From Crotalaria pallida (Eukaryota > Streptophyta > Magnoliopsida > Fabales > Fabaceae), in contig CM075655.1 of NCBI GenBank assembly GCA_037953625.1, positions 26,306,001 through 26,370,000 on the forward strand: a DNA stretch of 64,000 bases. The letters are read 5' to 3'. Both the position numbers and the translations under genes were made by a program. Of the stretch, positions 11,164-22,191 are shown piece after piece (position 1 is the first letter of the stretch; each line of letters starts with the position of its first letter). The notes under the pieces were generated by a model. It searched no databases. It was given only the letters and a program-made list of their open reading frames with translations, and was not told the DNA's origin.

Positions 11164-11462
11164 GCGGACAATTACTTTTTGTAATTTATAATATGAAATA
11201 GTCGTCTGCCCTGAAACTTGTACTAATCGGGCGTTAGGATCTGATCTGATTATTAGACCGTTAAGTTTTATGTTTTTAAATGTTTCTGAACTGACAGGTC
11301 TAAAGAAATAAATTTTTGGGAAGTCCGGAAAACAGAGGAAACTCTGCCGGATTTTCGTAAAAAAAAAGTGTTTATAAGTAATCAAGTTTAAAAAGAAATT
11401 TTTCTAGCCCAATTTTAATAAAACCTAGAATTAACTAATAAAAGTGAGAGTGTTACACATAG

Positions 11463-11885
11463 GATTGTGGTGGCTAAATTAATTGTGTTCTTTGGTCAAG
11501 TGGGGTATAGTTTACCAAACACATAGGCTCCGATACTTTTGGAATGGTGGAATTCCGACCAAAAATTAACTGAATAAATGGGGTGTATCTCACTAGATCC
11601 ATAGATTCCTAAATGTCAAGAATAGTATATATCCTAAACAGGAACTCAACCGAACCCAATGCTGTTAAGGAAAGAATGTATAAGCGTGAAACAAACTTTG
11701 GGCTGATGAAGTTGATAATAGACTTGAGAAACACCAAAGAATATTGATTTAGGAGCATCCTAAGTGGGGGAGTGAACCCGGAAAGAGTTAGATATCATAA
11801 TCAGAGGCCTTGTTTAAGTGATCCCCTCCATTCACTTGAACCAATCGGAATTTCAGGGACGAAATTCTCCTAAGTGGGGGAGAAT
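11463..11885 (+). mobile_element. Internal region, right part, ending in a polypurine tract
   Basis: This continues the element interrupted at 8034. It ends in AAGTGGGGGAGAAT immediately before the LTR start at 11886, a typical polypurine tract for plus-strand priming. An earlier AAGTGGGGGAG near 11763 may be a second tract. No coding frame is seen. Confidence 0.75.
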
Positions 11886-12142
11886 TGTAACATCCCGAAT
11901 TTTAATTCCAATAATAATTAAAATAATAAAGATTAGAAAAATGATAATTATGTTAAAGAAGAATTAAGGTGTTGGATTATGATCAATTTTAGTGCTATGA
12001 AGTAGTTTTATAGCCTTAGCAAAAAAAAATAAGAGCTTGAAAGATGGGAAAATGAGTGTTAGAACCGGCGTTTTCGATGTTTTAAATATGTTATATTAGA
12101 AAATTAGAAATAAAAGACTGACAACTCTAAACACAAAGTCCA

Positions 12143-12298
12143 CCATTGGATGTGAAGGGTAGTATGTAGGGAAGCTTGCTTTCAAATTTGAGCAAGATCC
12201 GACGGGTAATGAAGATGCACAGAATTCTGTAAGGCGAAGAAAAGTAAATAAATAAAAACTGACTAGACTAATGGATTAGTGTGTTCACTAATCGATTA
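12143..12298. promoter_or_regulatory. U3 inverted box and dyad pair
   Basis: Box arms CCATTGGATG (12143) and GATCCGACGG (12196) are followed by TAATGGATTA at 12269 and TAATCGATTA at 12289, 20 bases apart. The order and spacing match those of the LTR at 8035. Confidence 0.65.
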
Positions 12299-13069
12299 AC
12301 CCGAGCCAGCAGTGAAAAAAATAAAGGCGTGTGGAGCACTTCATTTGCTTCATTCTTCTTCATTAAGTTAAAACCATGAGCTTCCTCAACAAGCCAAAAC
12401 TTCATAGCTCATTTCCAAGGTTTTCATTCATTATCCAATCTCACCATCAACATCTCCATCATCACCACCTCCATTATCACCATTAAAACTCAAGCTTTCT
12501 CTCACTAAAACAACACCCATGGAGTCTTTCTCTCTCTCATGCTTCATCAACCTTCACAAGAGCAAATGAGATCTCTTCCACCATCAACCTCCCATTTAGA
12601 CACTATACTCGCTCACTATTTGGTGCCTCTCATCAGATTGCAAGCAAGGAGCAAGAGATTCAAGTTTAATGGGACCTAAGGCTAAGGAGATAGGTTAAGG
12701 ACTTGAGGTTTTTTCTCTCTCTTCGGTTGAGGTAAGGAGGGGGTATTACCTCTACTTCTGGAATATGTTCTAGATTGTATATAGTGGGAGCTAACGTTAG
12801 GTGAATAAATAGAATAATAAACCTTATGGTAGTTGATAACACTAGACTTTGGAATAAATAAATAAAATGAATGAACTTGCTAAGTTTGAGAAAATATAGG
12901 ACCATGATATATTAGTGTTTAGGGTGTTATATGATTATCTGTATTTATGTAAAATTAATATTTGTGTTGACGATGAACTCATTGTGTATATGCATGTGTG
13001 CATGTTGATATTGTGTTGTTGGACATTAAAATTCATAAAAACTAGTAAATAACGTAAAGCAGCAGCTTA

Positions 13070-13222
13070 TTGATCCGTGGGTTTCACCTTCCCAATAGGT
13101 GCCTTATTGGGTGAAAAAAAATTGCCCGGTAGGCTCAAATTGCTCGCTCAGGTACACAAAAAATTGCCCGTAGGCCAAAAAGGCCTATTAGGTGTGGGTG
13201 TACCTACTGGATCAATATGCAG
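13070..13222 (+). repeat. Nested hairpin block in the LTR
   Basis: Outer arms ATTGATCC and GGATCAAT enclose two inner structures. One is TTTCA plus CCCAATA pairing with TATTGGG plus TGAAA. The other is AGGTACAC pairing with GTGTACCT around a TAGGCC-AAAAA-GGCCTA hairpin. The block lies between the donor-like site at 12729 and the acceptor region at 13610, the same place as the stem-loop arrays in the other LTR families. Confidence 0.7.
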
Positions 13223-13615
13223 CAACGATAATCAATAATTAAAATGTCTCGAAAAGAATATTGGTCAATAAAAAACTATATAATATAATCACTTGCCATA
13301 AAAATCCATATATATGGGTGTATATGCCTATAGAGTGACAAATCCTGAGTAGAGTGCAAGTACTAAGAGTGACAAAATCCATATATTGGGCATAACTTAT
13401 TGGTCATAATCGTTGGGCATAACTTATTGGTCATAACTTATTGGTCATAAATTATTGGTCAAAATAAATTAAACAATGTGTGGGTGTGAAATTGTGTGAA
13501 TGCTATGTAATGTTATTATTTGCTAAATGTGATTGACTTAGTTATTCTCTATGTCCTTTTAGAATGTATTTTCTCAGTACTGTGTAACGTCTACCTCCTT
13601 GCTGTTTTTATACGG

Positions 13616-13683
13616 GTACCGAGATTGAGCTTTCAATATTATCGGCCGAGCAGGAGTGTAAATTAGTTAAGATGGAATTATAG
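13616..13683 (+). other. Short acidic frame with damaged acceptor
   Basis: This is the counterpart of 4615: the frame reads GTEIELSILSAEQE and continues to a TAG at 13681. The acceptor dinucleotide is GG (TATACGG|GTACC) where the truncated 5' LTR has AG, so splicing here should be lost. Confidence 0.4.
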
Positions 13684-13964
13684 TTACTTTGTTATGATTA
13701 ACTTATTTTGGTTTTGTATTAAATCAATCGTGCAAGCCCTAAGTTTCATTTTATTTTGTTAATAGGGCTTGAAAAGCTAATTAATATGTATATGAATGTT
13801 CAAATGTTTTTTTGGACGGTATTGGATTGAACAGGCAAAAAATAAAGGAAACTCCGTCAAATTGTATGGAGAATTTTTATAAGTAATTAATATTTTAAAT
13901 GAAATTTTCCAATAACTTAATAATTTTAAGTTTAGTTAAGGATATAATTAGTGAGGGTGTTACA

Positions 13965-14462
13965 ATTCTGATGTTACATGTTAGAAAAATTGGTCAAAAT
14001 TGGTAGTTGGGATATATGACAAACCCAGAAGTAACTTCGGGGTGTCAAACATTAAAAAAAATGAATAAGAATATCTGACAAAAGTTACCCCAAACTTCAA
14101 AGATTTGTGATAATTAAGCCTTTAAAAATTAAATAGATTATTCAAGTTTTCCTACATCATTATCCCCAATTAAGATATTATATGCATGTGAAATCATTAT
14201 CCTCAATCAATAAATTACAATTTTAAATTAAATAAATTATTCAAGTTTTCCAAATCAATATCTCCAACCAAATTATTATTTGCATGCAAAGTGAATATCC
14301 TTAATCAAATTAAAATATTAAAATATATTGAAAAAAAGTTACACCATCCGTTTTATTAAAAAAATACAAAAAAAAAAGAAAAGATACATTTAATTAAAAA
14401 AATTGATGATATATTAATTTTCAAAGTCTTTGTTTAGTGGAAGCAAAAGGATTTTTTTTTTA
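13965..14462. other. AT-rich spacer, no gene seen
   Basis: AT-rich sequence with short imperfect repeats (for example TTATTCAAGTTTTCC, near 14131 and 14230). No open frame, RNA gene or mobile-element end is recognised. Confidence 0.5.
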
Positions 14463-15797
14463 AACTAAACTGTCACTTTAGTCTCTCACTTTTTAAGGAG
14501 CTTTCAGTTTAGTCCCTGATTTTTTAATAATTCCTTTTTAGTCCCTCACTTTGAAAAAAGTTACTCACGTTAGTCCCCGACAACGTTTTCCGTTCATAGA
14601 CGTTAACGTCGCTGTTAATTTATAATATCGTGTTTCATTTTAGTCCCTAACTTAAAAATTTTAATTCATTTTAGTCCCTCATTATATTGTGTTTCATTTT
14701 AGTCCCTAAATTAAAAATTTTAATTCACTTTAGTCCCTCACTATAATAACAATGAAACTTCTTTCGCTTTTCTCTTGTCGTGTGACTACCATAAAAACAT
14801 TGATTGTTCTTCTTGCTATTCTATAAACTAATTTTATAGTTTATATAAGCACTACTGACTCCAAGCTTTGAACCTAAAGGTATCAATAGCAAAGTTTCTT
14901 CTGGAGGAGCACTTCAGAGTACATTATTTCATTATGCATATAATTAGTATGTTTTCCCTCTAAAATTTTTAGTGTTTTAGTTTTTTATTTTTTTATAAGA
15001 TCTTCAGTGTTTTAGTTATCTGTCCATGTGTGAACTAACCGGAATCCTACCGATAGCAAGTTAAATATATGAAGAAGGGTTTTCCACAACACAAAGCAGC
15101 GCTTCTGTTTGAAAGACTTTGCTTGACAAGGTATTCCATATCCACTTCACACTTATTAAATTTGCACATAGTTTGGTTTCAAAACTAAAACATTGTTTGT
15201 ATTATATTGACAGACAAAACAAGCACTAGGTAGACAAGTTCGTATCTTACTATCGGGAACTGCTCCTTTGCCTAGGCATGTGGAGGAATTTTTAAGGATA
15301 ACTAGTAGATCTACATTATCATAAGGATATGGTATGACGTTTGAATATCATGCTAAACATATTGGGGGAGTTTACAACATTTCGGTGATGACTCTTAAAC
15401 ACAGAACTCAATAGAATAATTTTGAATCAAAGTTATTGATACCTTCAGGTGCAAAGCTTGGACTCAGTGTTTATATAAACTATAGAGTTAGTTTACAGAA
15501 TAGCAAGAAGAACAGTCAATGTTTTTATGGTAGTCACACTACAAGAGAAAAGAGAAAGAAACATTATTGTTATTATAGTGAGGGACTAAAATGAATTAAA
15601 ATTTTTAAGTTAGGGATTAAAATGAAACATGATATTATAAATTAACGGCGACGTTAACGTCTATGAATGGAAAACGTTGTCAGGGACTAACGTGAGTAAC
15701 TTTTTTCAAAGTGAGGGACTAAAATGGAATTATTGAAAAATCAGGGACTAAAGTGAAAGATCCTTACAAAGTGAGGGACTAAGGTGACAATTTAGTC
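14463..15797. mobile_element. Long-TIR Pack-MULE-like element with captured gene fragment
   Basis: The left arm 14463-14890 and right arm 15433-15797 are reverse complements along their length. They share AGTCCCTCACTTT motifs at the tips and TAGTCACACTACAAGAG-type sequence toward the loop. The left arm is about 63 bases longer because a segment around 14632-14757 is duplicated. The 542-base loop carries an acyl-CoA synthetase gene fragment. Arms of several hundred bases around a captured host exon-intron fragment are typical of Pack-MULEs. The 9-11 bp target duplication expected for Mutator could not be seen clearly, so the superfamily is an inference. Confidence 0.72.
15053..15395 (+). pseudogene. 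Fragment of a long-chain acyl-CoA synthetase (LACS) gene
   Basis: Two exons and an intron of a LACS gene can be read. Exon A (about 15053-15130) encodes KKGFPQHKAALLFERL. A GT at 15131 and a CAG ending at 15213 bound an 83-base intron. Exon B starts at 15214 and encodes TKQALGRQVRILLSGTAPLP followed by RHVEEFLRITS and, after one stop, GYGMT. These correspond to the LSGAAPLPRHVEEF and QGYGLTE regions of plant LACS enzymes, which activate fatty acids with CoA and ATP; the fit is best to the LACS1/LACS2 type (from memory of the family). Exon A has lost one base before the junction, and exon B has TAA where the family has Gln. It is non-functional as an enzyme. Confidence 0.78.
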
Positions 15798-16230
15798 ATA
15801 TTTTTATACAATAATGTAATATGTATTAATTATAATGATATAAAAATATGTGCAATAATAATTTGGAATTAAAGAGTGAATAGTGCGTTACATTAAAAAG
15901 ATATTATTTTATTTTCATTCACTAGTCAAACTTTTACTAAGATTTTGGGCAGAGTATGTAGTTTATAGTAGAGTTAATAGTTGCTTTGATTTTCGAAAGT
16001 TACACCGTTCACCAATTTAATTCTCAAAATATTTGTTACCTCAGTTTAGTCTCTAAAGATTAACATGATATCGTATTGGTCATTTTAAAAACTTATTTGA
16101 TGATTATATAAATTTTTCGAGGATCAAAATTTTCATTTCGTGTTGCCATGTTAATATTTGTGGAACTAAATTAATGATTAGTATCTATTTCAAACCAAAA
16201 TTACAGTTTATTCCTTACAATATATCTTAG
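15798..16230. other. AT-rich spacer, no gene seen
   Basis: Contains degenerate GGATCAAAATTTT and TTTAGTCTCTAAA motifs suggestive of old foldback debris. No paired arms, open frame or RNA gene could be established. Confidence 0.45.
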
Positions 16231-16411
16231 CTTTTTTTTTGTTTCCCAAGATATCCATCTGCGTAACCAGGTAACTAATTCTTTTGAATTGTCGAGTCCT
16301 TTCGTGGATGGTCATCCAGCGAGACCTCTTACATTTACAAGAGCTGGAGATCAAACCCCCAACCACTTACTTAAGTAAATACAGATATCTTACCATCTGC
16401 GCTAACCTCCT
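16231..16411 (-). mobile_element. tRNA-derived SINE, minus strand
   Basis: Read on the minus strand from 16411, it begins GGAGGTTAGCGCAGATGG, an A-box-like tRNA head. It has a B-box-like GGTTTGATCTCC about 45 bases later and ends in an A run (16232-16241 on the minus strand). The length is about 180 bases, normal for plant SINEs. Flanking duplications were not clear. Confidence 0.78.
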
Positions 16412-16574
16412 TTATCTAACATTAGGAAAAAAACGTTATTTTTAAATTCTGATTTTATTACCTTATATTCAGTAAGTTTTTCCTTAATTCATGAATATGT
16501 TTGAGTAATTTAAGAAAAGAATTGTTTTGGTTAAATGAACTGGGTAGAAAGTTATTTTTAATTTATATAAAGTC
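16412..16574. other. Spacer, no gene seen
   Basis: AT-rich DNA between the SINE and the solo LTR. Nothing recognised. Confidence 0.5.
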
Positions 16575-16839
16575 ATCATTGTAACACCCCTAATTTTCGT
16601 CTTCCGGATAATGCAAGATTTAATCGTAAAGTTTGATATTGAGCTCTTTTAAATTTATATTTTAATTTAATTCTATAGTGATATTTAAAATAGGGGTAAA
16701 GATGATTGTTGGTAAGGGAATAATCAAAATATATAGATATTGCATTTTGGTCCCTAAGACAGGACCTAAATGTGATATTAAAAAGGGTTTATAGGAAAAG
16801 AATTATTAAATTAATAATTTTCTGAAATTCAACAGTAGG

Positions 16840-16870
16840 TAACCGGTTAGGAAGATCTTGTAACCGGTTA
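16840..16870. promoter_or_regulatory. AACCGGTT dyad pair upstream of the TATA box
   Basis: TAACCGGTTA begins at 16840 and again at 16861, exactly 21 bp apart, about 130 bases before TATAAATAGG at 17001. The same 21-bp pairs recur inside the LTR at 17939/17960 and 18325/18346 with different spacers. Confidence 0.75.
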
Positions 16871-17000
16871 CACGATGAACTCAGAAAACCCAGATAGTGG
16901 AATTTGATGAGTAATCCACCAATTTGCCAGGAATTGCCACGAAAACCCACTTAATTTCCTGTGAGGGATACGTGTCGAGCTGCATGCTCATCAATTTCTC

Positions 17001-17010
17001 TATAAATAGG
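17001..17010 (+). promoter_or_regulatory. TATA box of the solo LTR
   Basis: TATAAATAGG preceded by C-rich sequence. The equivalent position in the sister LTRs is TATAAATAGA (20601, 29103, 37608). Transcription would start about 30 bases downstream. Confidence 0.7.
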
Positions 17011-18617
17011 CGATTTGTGAGGCAAATTGAGGGTTTGGCTGATGGAGTGTTAGTATTGAAACTGAATTAGGGTTTTCAGATTACTCTGTCAATTTCTCTT
17101 TGATCTTTGAGAGTCAGACTAAGTGAGATACGCTATGTTAAAGACGATTCTTCCAGCTTTATATTGAGGTATGGAGAGCGACTTGAGAGCGAGTATTGCA
17201 TAAGTTATTGGTCTTGAAAGATTGAGGAAGGAGTCTGTCCAGAATCAGAAATCATTTCTTGAGGCTCCCTTTAGGGCATGATCTTGGTAAGTACATGCAC
17301 TCTTTAAGCCTCAAACTTGTTTTCAAAGCTAGTACATGTTACCTAGTTTGAATTCTGATAGTTTTCCCCAATTTCTTTGGCCCATGGATATGTCAAATCA
17401 CCTGGTCTTTGAACCTGGTTGAGGGAAATTGTGGCTGAAACAGAACATAGGAATTGGGAGAAAAATTCTGGATTCTCTTCAAGTTTCAGTATTGAGCTTC
17501 ATCGAAATCAACCCTAAGGTAAGGGAGAAGATTTCTTTTTCTAGAATGAGAATAGATTTCATGAATTCATAGGTGGAGTCGCCATGAGACTCCTAAAGGG
17601 CATAGTGTATAACAAGTAAAGGCTTGGAGGCCACTGGATAAGTTAAATCTGTTGGTAACAGATTTAAGCAATCTATGTGAATGGTATAAATGGATTAATC
17701 TGAGATTACATGTATGGATATGAGTTGTGTGGGTACTTGCTGTTATGTATGATTTAAATATGGTTATGTGTGAAATTGATGCTCTAAATAACATGTATGC
17801 AAGATTTGGGGTTGTTCTGTGGCTGAGCAGAAACTTCTCAAAGTATAAGGGCTTACATGACTATTGAATGGAGTTAGAATTGAGTATTGAAAGAAAATGT
17901 TTTCAAAGTCCTAGTTTCTGTGCACAGACTGTCTAATCTAACCGGTTAGACGATTTTCGTAACCGGTTAGAAGCTGTGTAATTTCAACAGAACAATGTAT
18001 TGTGAAAATTGGTGAAAAGCTTCTATCATTCTTACTCAAATCTAACTCTAATTTCAATGAATAGCAAGCTGGAAAGTAGGTGATAAATCACTGATTTGTT
18101 CTGGATTGTGGGAGAAGGATCAATATCTTGCAATTTGGTTATAACTCAAAAGTTAAGTTATGTTGCATTGATGGTAAATTGTGGGTTTAGACCTGTGAAT
18201 GATAAGAACAATAGGTTTGAGGTACAAAGTCATGATAAAGGCTGTCTGTGAACTGAGTAGAAAACTTAAGGAAAAGGGGATTTTCTTGAATTTCCATGGT
18301 AAAACAGTCTCAGATATGTGGTTCTAACCGGTTAGTCTGGGACTGTAACCGGTTAGTATCTGACACTGCAAAATGAAAGTTTAGTCTTTTAAAGAAGGAG
18401 TGATTACCATGGGTTAAGACTACTCAATTCAAGACCACTGGCATAATTGAAACTAATTTGGATGTATCTCATCATGTCAAGGTTGGTACCTCAAACCAAT
18501 CATTCTAAGGGAACTACGAGACTTACCTAAACCACAATGGATAAATCCAAGATAAAAACCAACAATGAAGTGATGCATTCATTTATAGAGGAATGGAGAA
18601 TAGGTTGGCAAGGAATA

Positions 18618-18850
18618 ATTCTCATATTCTGGGAATATGAGAAGGGTACTCAGGGAGTACCGAAAACGTAACCGACTTGATGACACATTATAGATATGTG
18701 GCCAGTGTCCGGGACCTGGTTTAATGCGTTCTGGGAACGTAGACGTTCTGGAAACGTGATGCACACTCCGGGAGTTGTGTTTGTTTTCCAAGTACGGTTT
18801 GTCATTCGTTCTGGGAACGTTTGGTGGTGTTCTGGGAACACCAGGATATC
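18618..18850 (+). repeat. Hairpin block with constant TGG/CGG/AGG centre
   Basis: Successive short palindromes with a 3-base centre: CTCATATTC-TGG-GAATATGAG (18621), GGTACTC-AGG-GAGTACC (18645), a bulged CCAGTGTC-CGG-GACCTGG (18701), ACGTTC and CACTC types, and GGTGTTC-TGG-GAACACC (18829). Every arm differs but pairs with its own partner. It is homologous to the longer blocks in the array LTRs. Confidence 0.82.
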
Positions 18851-19624
18851 AATTGCCAGATATCCGATATTGTTGGAGGCCTCGGTTGTGGATGGAACCA
18901 TGCATCATGCCATTTGCATTACAAGATTGAAAGTATTAAAAAGGGGCGTGCTCATTTGTACTTGCATTTTGTGTGATACTTGAATAACTGTGATTGTTAA
19001 TATTATCTTTCTTATATCTATCTCATTTGATTATGCAAACGGAAATGCTTACTCCCGTGCCCTTGTAGGTTAAGGATCAACACTATGACCTTCTCATTGT
19101 TGAGGAAGGGTAGGAGACCCATAAAGAACATTGGAGAACAGAGGAAAAAGAGATTTTCAATGAAGTGCACAGCAGTCGGAAATCAAATGTAATAGACGAT
19201 GGAACTAGGACCCCGGATCAGCTCTAAGACCCTTCTGTGATAATATTTAAGTTATATTTTGAAAATGATAACCCAAGATAACATTATAAGTTCTTTGGTA
19301 CAATCATTTTATTTTAGTATAAATATATCCGTTAAAATCCTTTTTTTTTAAGTGATTTATATAATTCTATGAGCTGATCTCAATATTTTACCACCAACTC
19401 TGAAGTTATCATACACCCTATGTTTTAGAAACTCGTGTTTTCAATAGATTATGGGAAAAAGTTTCCAAATCTATGCTGAACCAGTTTGAGTTTTGAATTT
19501 TCAGCCAAGATTTTACGAAGTGGAACGTTTAGTAGAAAATCTTTTGAACAGCAGATTGAACTCGTTTCAAAATGAATACAATTATTCTATTTTATTAAGT
19601 GTATTGAAAGAGCGTTACAATCAT

Positions 19625-20102
19625 CATTAGAAAGTATTTTAAATATATGTATATCAATTAAAAATATTTCCTAACCTCAATTTTAAAATCAAGAATAAAT
19701 ACCTGAGAATAGAAATATGTTTTTAAATAAATATATAAAATTTTTAAATTCATAATAAATTCACAATTTTTCGTAAAACGGATTTATTAAGTCTATCCTC
19801 ACCAAATCGACATCAAGAAAACTTTAAAAAGTAACAGCAAAATAATTAATTTGAAACACTTTCGAAAATGGATGATGCAATAACAATTTAAATGTTTTTT
19901 ATATCAATTCATAAGCAAAAGTCATACACCTGAATGGTGAATAATATATTGACAATATAAATTTTTTTACACTATATTAATGTACATCCTTTAAACTACT
20001 TATTTTAAAAATGGATTTTTTTATCTTATACAACACATGTATAAGTTAATCAAACTTATAAAGACAAATACTTTATGCCAAAATGATGTATTTAATAGAT
20101 TT
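19625..20102. other. AT-rich spacer, no gene seen
   Basis: No open frame, terminal repeat or RNA gene is recognised. It is the original host DNA to the left of the SINE that received the LTR element. Confidence 0.5.
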
Positions 20103-20187
20103 AAAAATGATGTTTTAGTTTTGTCCGTGTAAGACAGCCCAGTTGGTGGCTGAGGGACACTTAGGATTTCCCCCTTCCCCAGGTCAT
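20103..20187 (+). mobile_element. 5' half of a SINE split by the LTR insertion
   Basis: A 20-base target duplication (20103-20122, ending GATGTTTTAGTTTT) is followed by a tRNA-like head with an A-box-like CAGCCCAGTTGGTGG (about 20136-20150). The SINE is cut at GTCAT (20183-20187) by the LTR starting at 20188. Its second half follows at 23570, giving the B-box-like GGGTTCTAGTCTC, an A run, and the matching target duplication at 23605-23624. The rejoined SINE would be about 100 bases. Confidence 0.78.
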
Positions 20188-20439
20188 TGTAACACCCCTA
20201 ATTTTCGTCTCCCGAGTAATAGGAAATTAATAATAAAAGTTTTATTATTTTCCAAGTTTATATTTTGTATTTAATTAGCCTAAAATATAAAGATAGGTTG
20301 AAATATTTTTATATGGCAAATAAATGCAAAATATGAGGATATTGCATTTTGGCCCCTGAATGAGGACTTAAAAGCAATATTAAAAAGGTTCTTGGAAGGA
20401 AAGATTTAAAAATATTAATTTTTAGATTTTGTACTAATC

Positions 20440-20470
20440 TAACCGGTTAGTAATGTCCTGTAACCGGTTA
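20440..20470. promoter_or_regulatory. AACCGGTT dyad pair in U3 of LTR 1
   Basis: TAACCGGTTA begins at 20440 and 20461 (21 bp). Two further pairs downstream of the TATA box lie at 21528/21549 and 21902/21923, each also 21 bp. The equivalent U3 pair in LTR 2 is at 28942/28963. The spacers are not alike, so the distance itself is conserved. Confidence 0.75.
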
Positions 20471-20600
20471 GACGATGAACCCAGAAACTGGGTTAGTGGA
20501 TTTTGATGAGTAATCACTCGAATAACCCCGAATTCGCCACGATTACAGCCAAATTCTAGTGGAGAACCACGCGTCGCCCTGCATGCAACCCTAATTTGTC

Positions 20601-20610
20601 TATAAATAGA
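20601..20610 (+). promoter_or_regulatory. TATA box of LTR 1
   Basis: TATAAATAGA about 130 bases after the U3 dyad pair. Copies lie at 29103 (LTR 2) and 37608 (LTR 3). Donor-like AAG|GTAAGGGGG follows at 21114-21123 (29616 in LTR 2). Confidence 0.7.
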
Positions 20611-22191
20611 TGAATTTCTGAGGATTTGAGGGTTAATGCAGCTGAATTCTTGTTGAGGAAGGGAATTAGGGTTCCATTTTCATGTGGAGAAATTCGCCTT
20701 TGTTCTTGATAGTGAGATCGAGATCCATACACCATTGCAAAGCTTACATCTTGAGCTTTGTAAAAACACCAAATTTGTGAGTTGAGAGTCTGTGTGGAAG
20801 GAGAAATCGATTTGAGAAGTTGGGAGTTGAATTCTGAATCCTCTGTTGTGCATGTTCTGGAAGCTGAGTTCTAGAACTGATTTTGGTAAGTATAGTCAAT
20901 CCTTAAGTCTCAAATCACTTCCATTCCTTAGTACATGTTACCTATATTGAGTCCTAATTGGTTTCCCCAATTTCTTTGGCCAAATGCTATGTCAAATCTT
21001 CTGGTCTTTGGACCCTGTTGATGGAAATCGTGGCTGAGAGCAGAACCTAGGATTTGTGGGGAATCTATGTTGGAGCCTTTCTCTCTGCAATGTTTTGGAT
21101 CAAGCACGAACCTAAGGTAAGGGGGAAGCTTACTATTTGCTAGAATGAGAATAAATTGTGGTAGAATATAGGATGAGTCACCAAGAGACTCAAAGGGCAT
21201 AAGTTGAAATGGACAAATGGCTTGGAGGCCAATTTGAGCTCAATTGTTGTTTTGAGCAATGTTATCTGGATGCATGCAAGCTATGTTGATGCTAAATTAT
21301 GAGTTTAAGTGCTTAATCTAAGTTTTGTTGTATTAAATTGTGTTTATGTGAATTTTCATGCAATTTGATACCATAAACTTGATGCATGCAATATGAATGT
21401 GTTTCTGGGTGTAAACATGTTTGTTATAAGGCATATGAACTTTGTGCATATTGAGTTTGGGTTAGATTTGAGAAAGGAAGAAAATGAGTTGTTAAAACTC
21501 TTGTTTTAATGGACTGACTGCATAATCTAACCGGTTACACGATATTCGTAACCGGTTAGACACTGCAGATTTTCAAAGAAAATTAGTTTATTAATCAGTC
21601 CTGAAATCTTAATGGTTTCTGCTCAAATCTAAGCTTTAATTTCAGTATACATGGTCTGAATATGAGTTGTTATAATGCCAAAGTTCAGATTTGAAAGATT
21701 AAAGTTAATACCTTAAGGTAATGAGATAGTTTCAAGAGGAAATTATGCTCATTGGACAATGAAAGGTGATTTAGACTTTAGAATGATACGAACAGTGGGT
21801 TTGAGGTATAAACATTGTTAAACTGGTTTATGGATTGGGTAGGGAATTTAAGAAAAAGGGTTTTCTGAATTACAATGGTAAACAGTTCAGGTCTGTAATT
21901 CTAACCGGTTAGCCTGGAACTGTAACCGGTTAGTACCTGAATCTGAAAAATAAAAAGTTAAGTTTTTGAATACCATTGACTTTGTTTTACTCAATCTAAG
22001 TTTAAGGGCATGTTTTGGGATAATTCAAAGGAAAATTTTGTGTCAAAGACTATACCTCAAAGAAATCATTCAAAAGAGAAATTGGAATATTTCTAAATCA
22101 CAGTAATTAATGGAAAGGCCAACCTTAGTAATTATGTATGCAAGGCATTCATAGAGAAAGGTAATATAATAGGTTGGCAAGGATTGTTTAT

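Larger units (their letters stand above)
8030..11462 (+). mobile_element. Solo LTR of the TGTAACATCCC family with CATAG duplication
   Basis: The LTR spans 8035-11457 (3,423 bp), from TGTAACATCCCG to GAGTGTTACA. It is flanked by the perfect 5-base duplication CATAG at 8030-8034 and 11458-11462. No internal region is present, so it arose by LTR-LTR recombination. In order it holds the inverted box (8290-8352), AATCGATT dyads (8407-8491), an AATAAAAG TATA-like site near 8512, a donor-like GAG|GTAAG at 9047, a stem-loop array (9848-10700), and an acceptor-like CAG|GTATTG at 11081 with a short acidic frame. The duplication dates it after the host element at 4270-13964. Confidence 0.93.
11886..13964 (+). 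mobile_element. 3' LTR, TGTAACATCCC family, 2.08 kb
   Basis: It runs from TGTAACATCCCGAATT to GAGGGTGTTACA and pairs with the truncated 5' LTR at 4270-4990. It holds the inverted box (12143-12205), a dyad pair (12269/12289, the first decayed to TAATGGATTA), AATAAAGG near 12317, the donor-like GAG|GTAAGGAGG at 12729, a hairpin-rich block (13070-13222), 14-bp repeats (13386-13460), and an acceptor region where AG has become GG. A target duplication cannot be checked because the 5' LTR is truncated. Confidence 0.85.
16575..19624 (+). mobile_element. Solo LTR, TGTAACACCCC family, with ATCAT duplication
   Basis: The LTR spans 16580-19619 (3,040 bp), TGTAACACCCCTAATTTTCG to GAGCGTTACA. It is flanked by ATCAT at 16575-16579 and 19620-19624. 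It is a diverged relative of the LTRs at 20188, 28690 and 37195, with the same order of parts: AACCGGTT dyad pair (16840/16861), TATA box TATAAATAGG at 17001, donor-like AAG|GTAAGGG at 17516, two more dyad pairs (17939/17960 and 18325/18346), the TTC-TGG-GAA hairpin block (18618-18850), and an acceptor-like TTGTAG|GTTAAGG near 19068. Confidence 0.92.
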
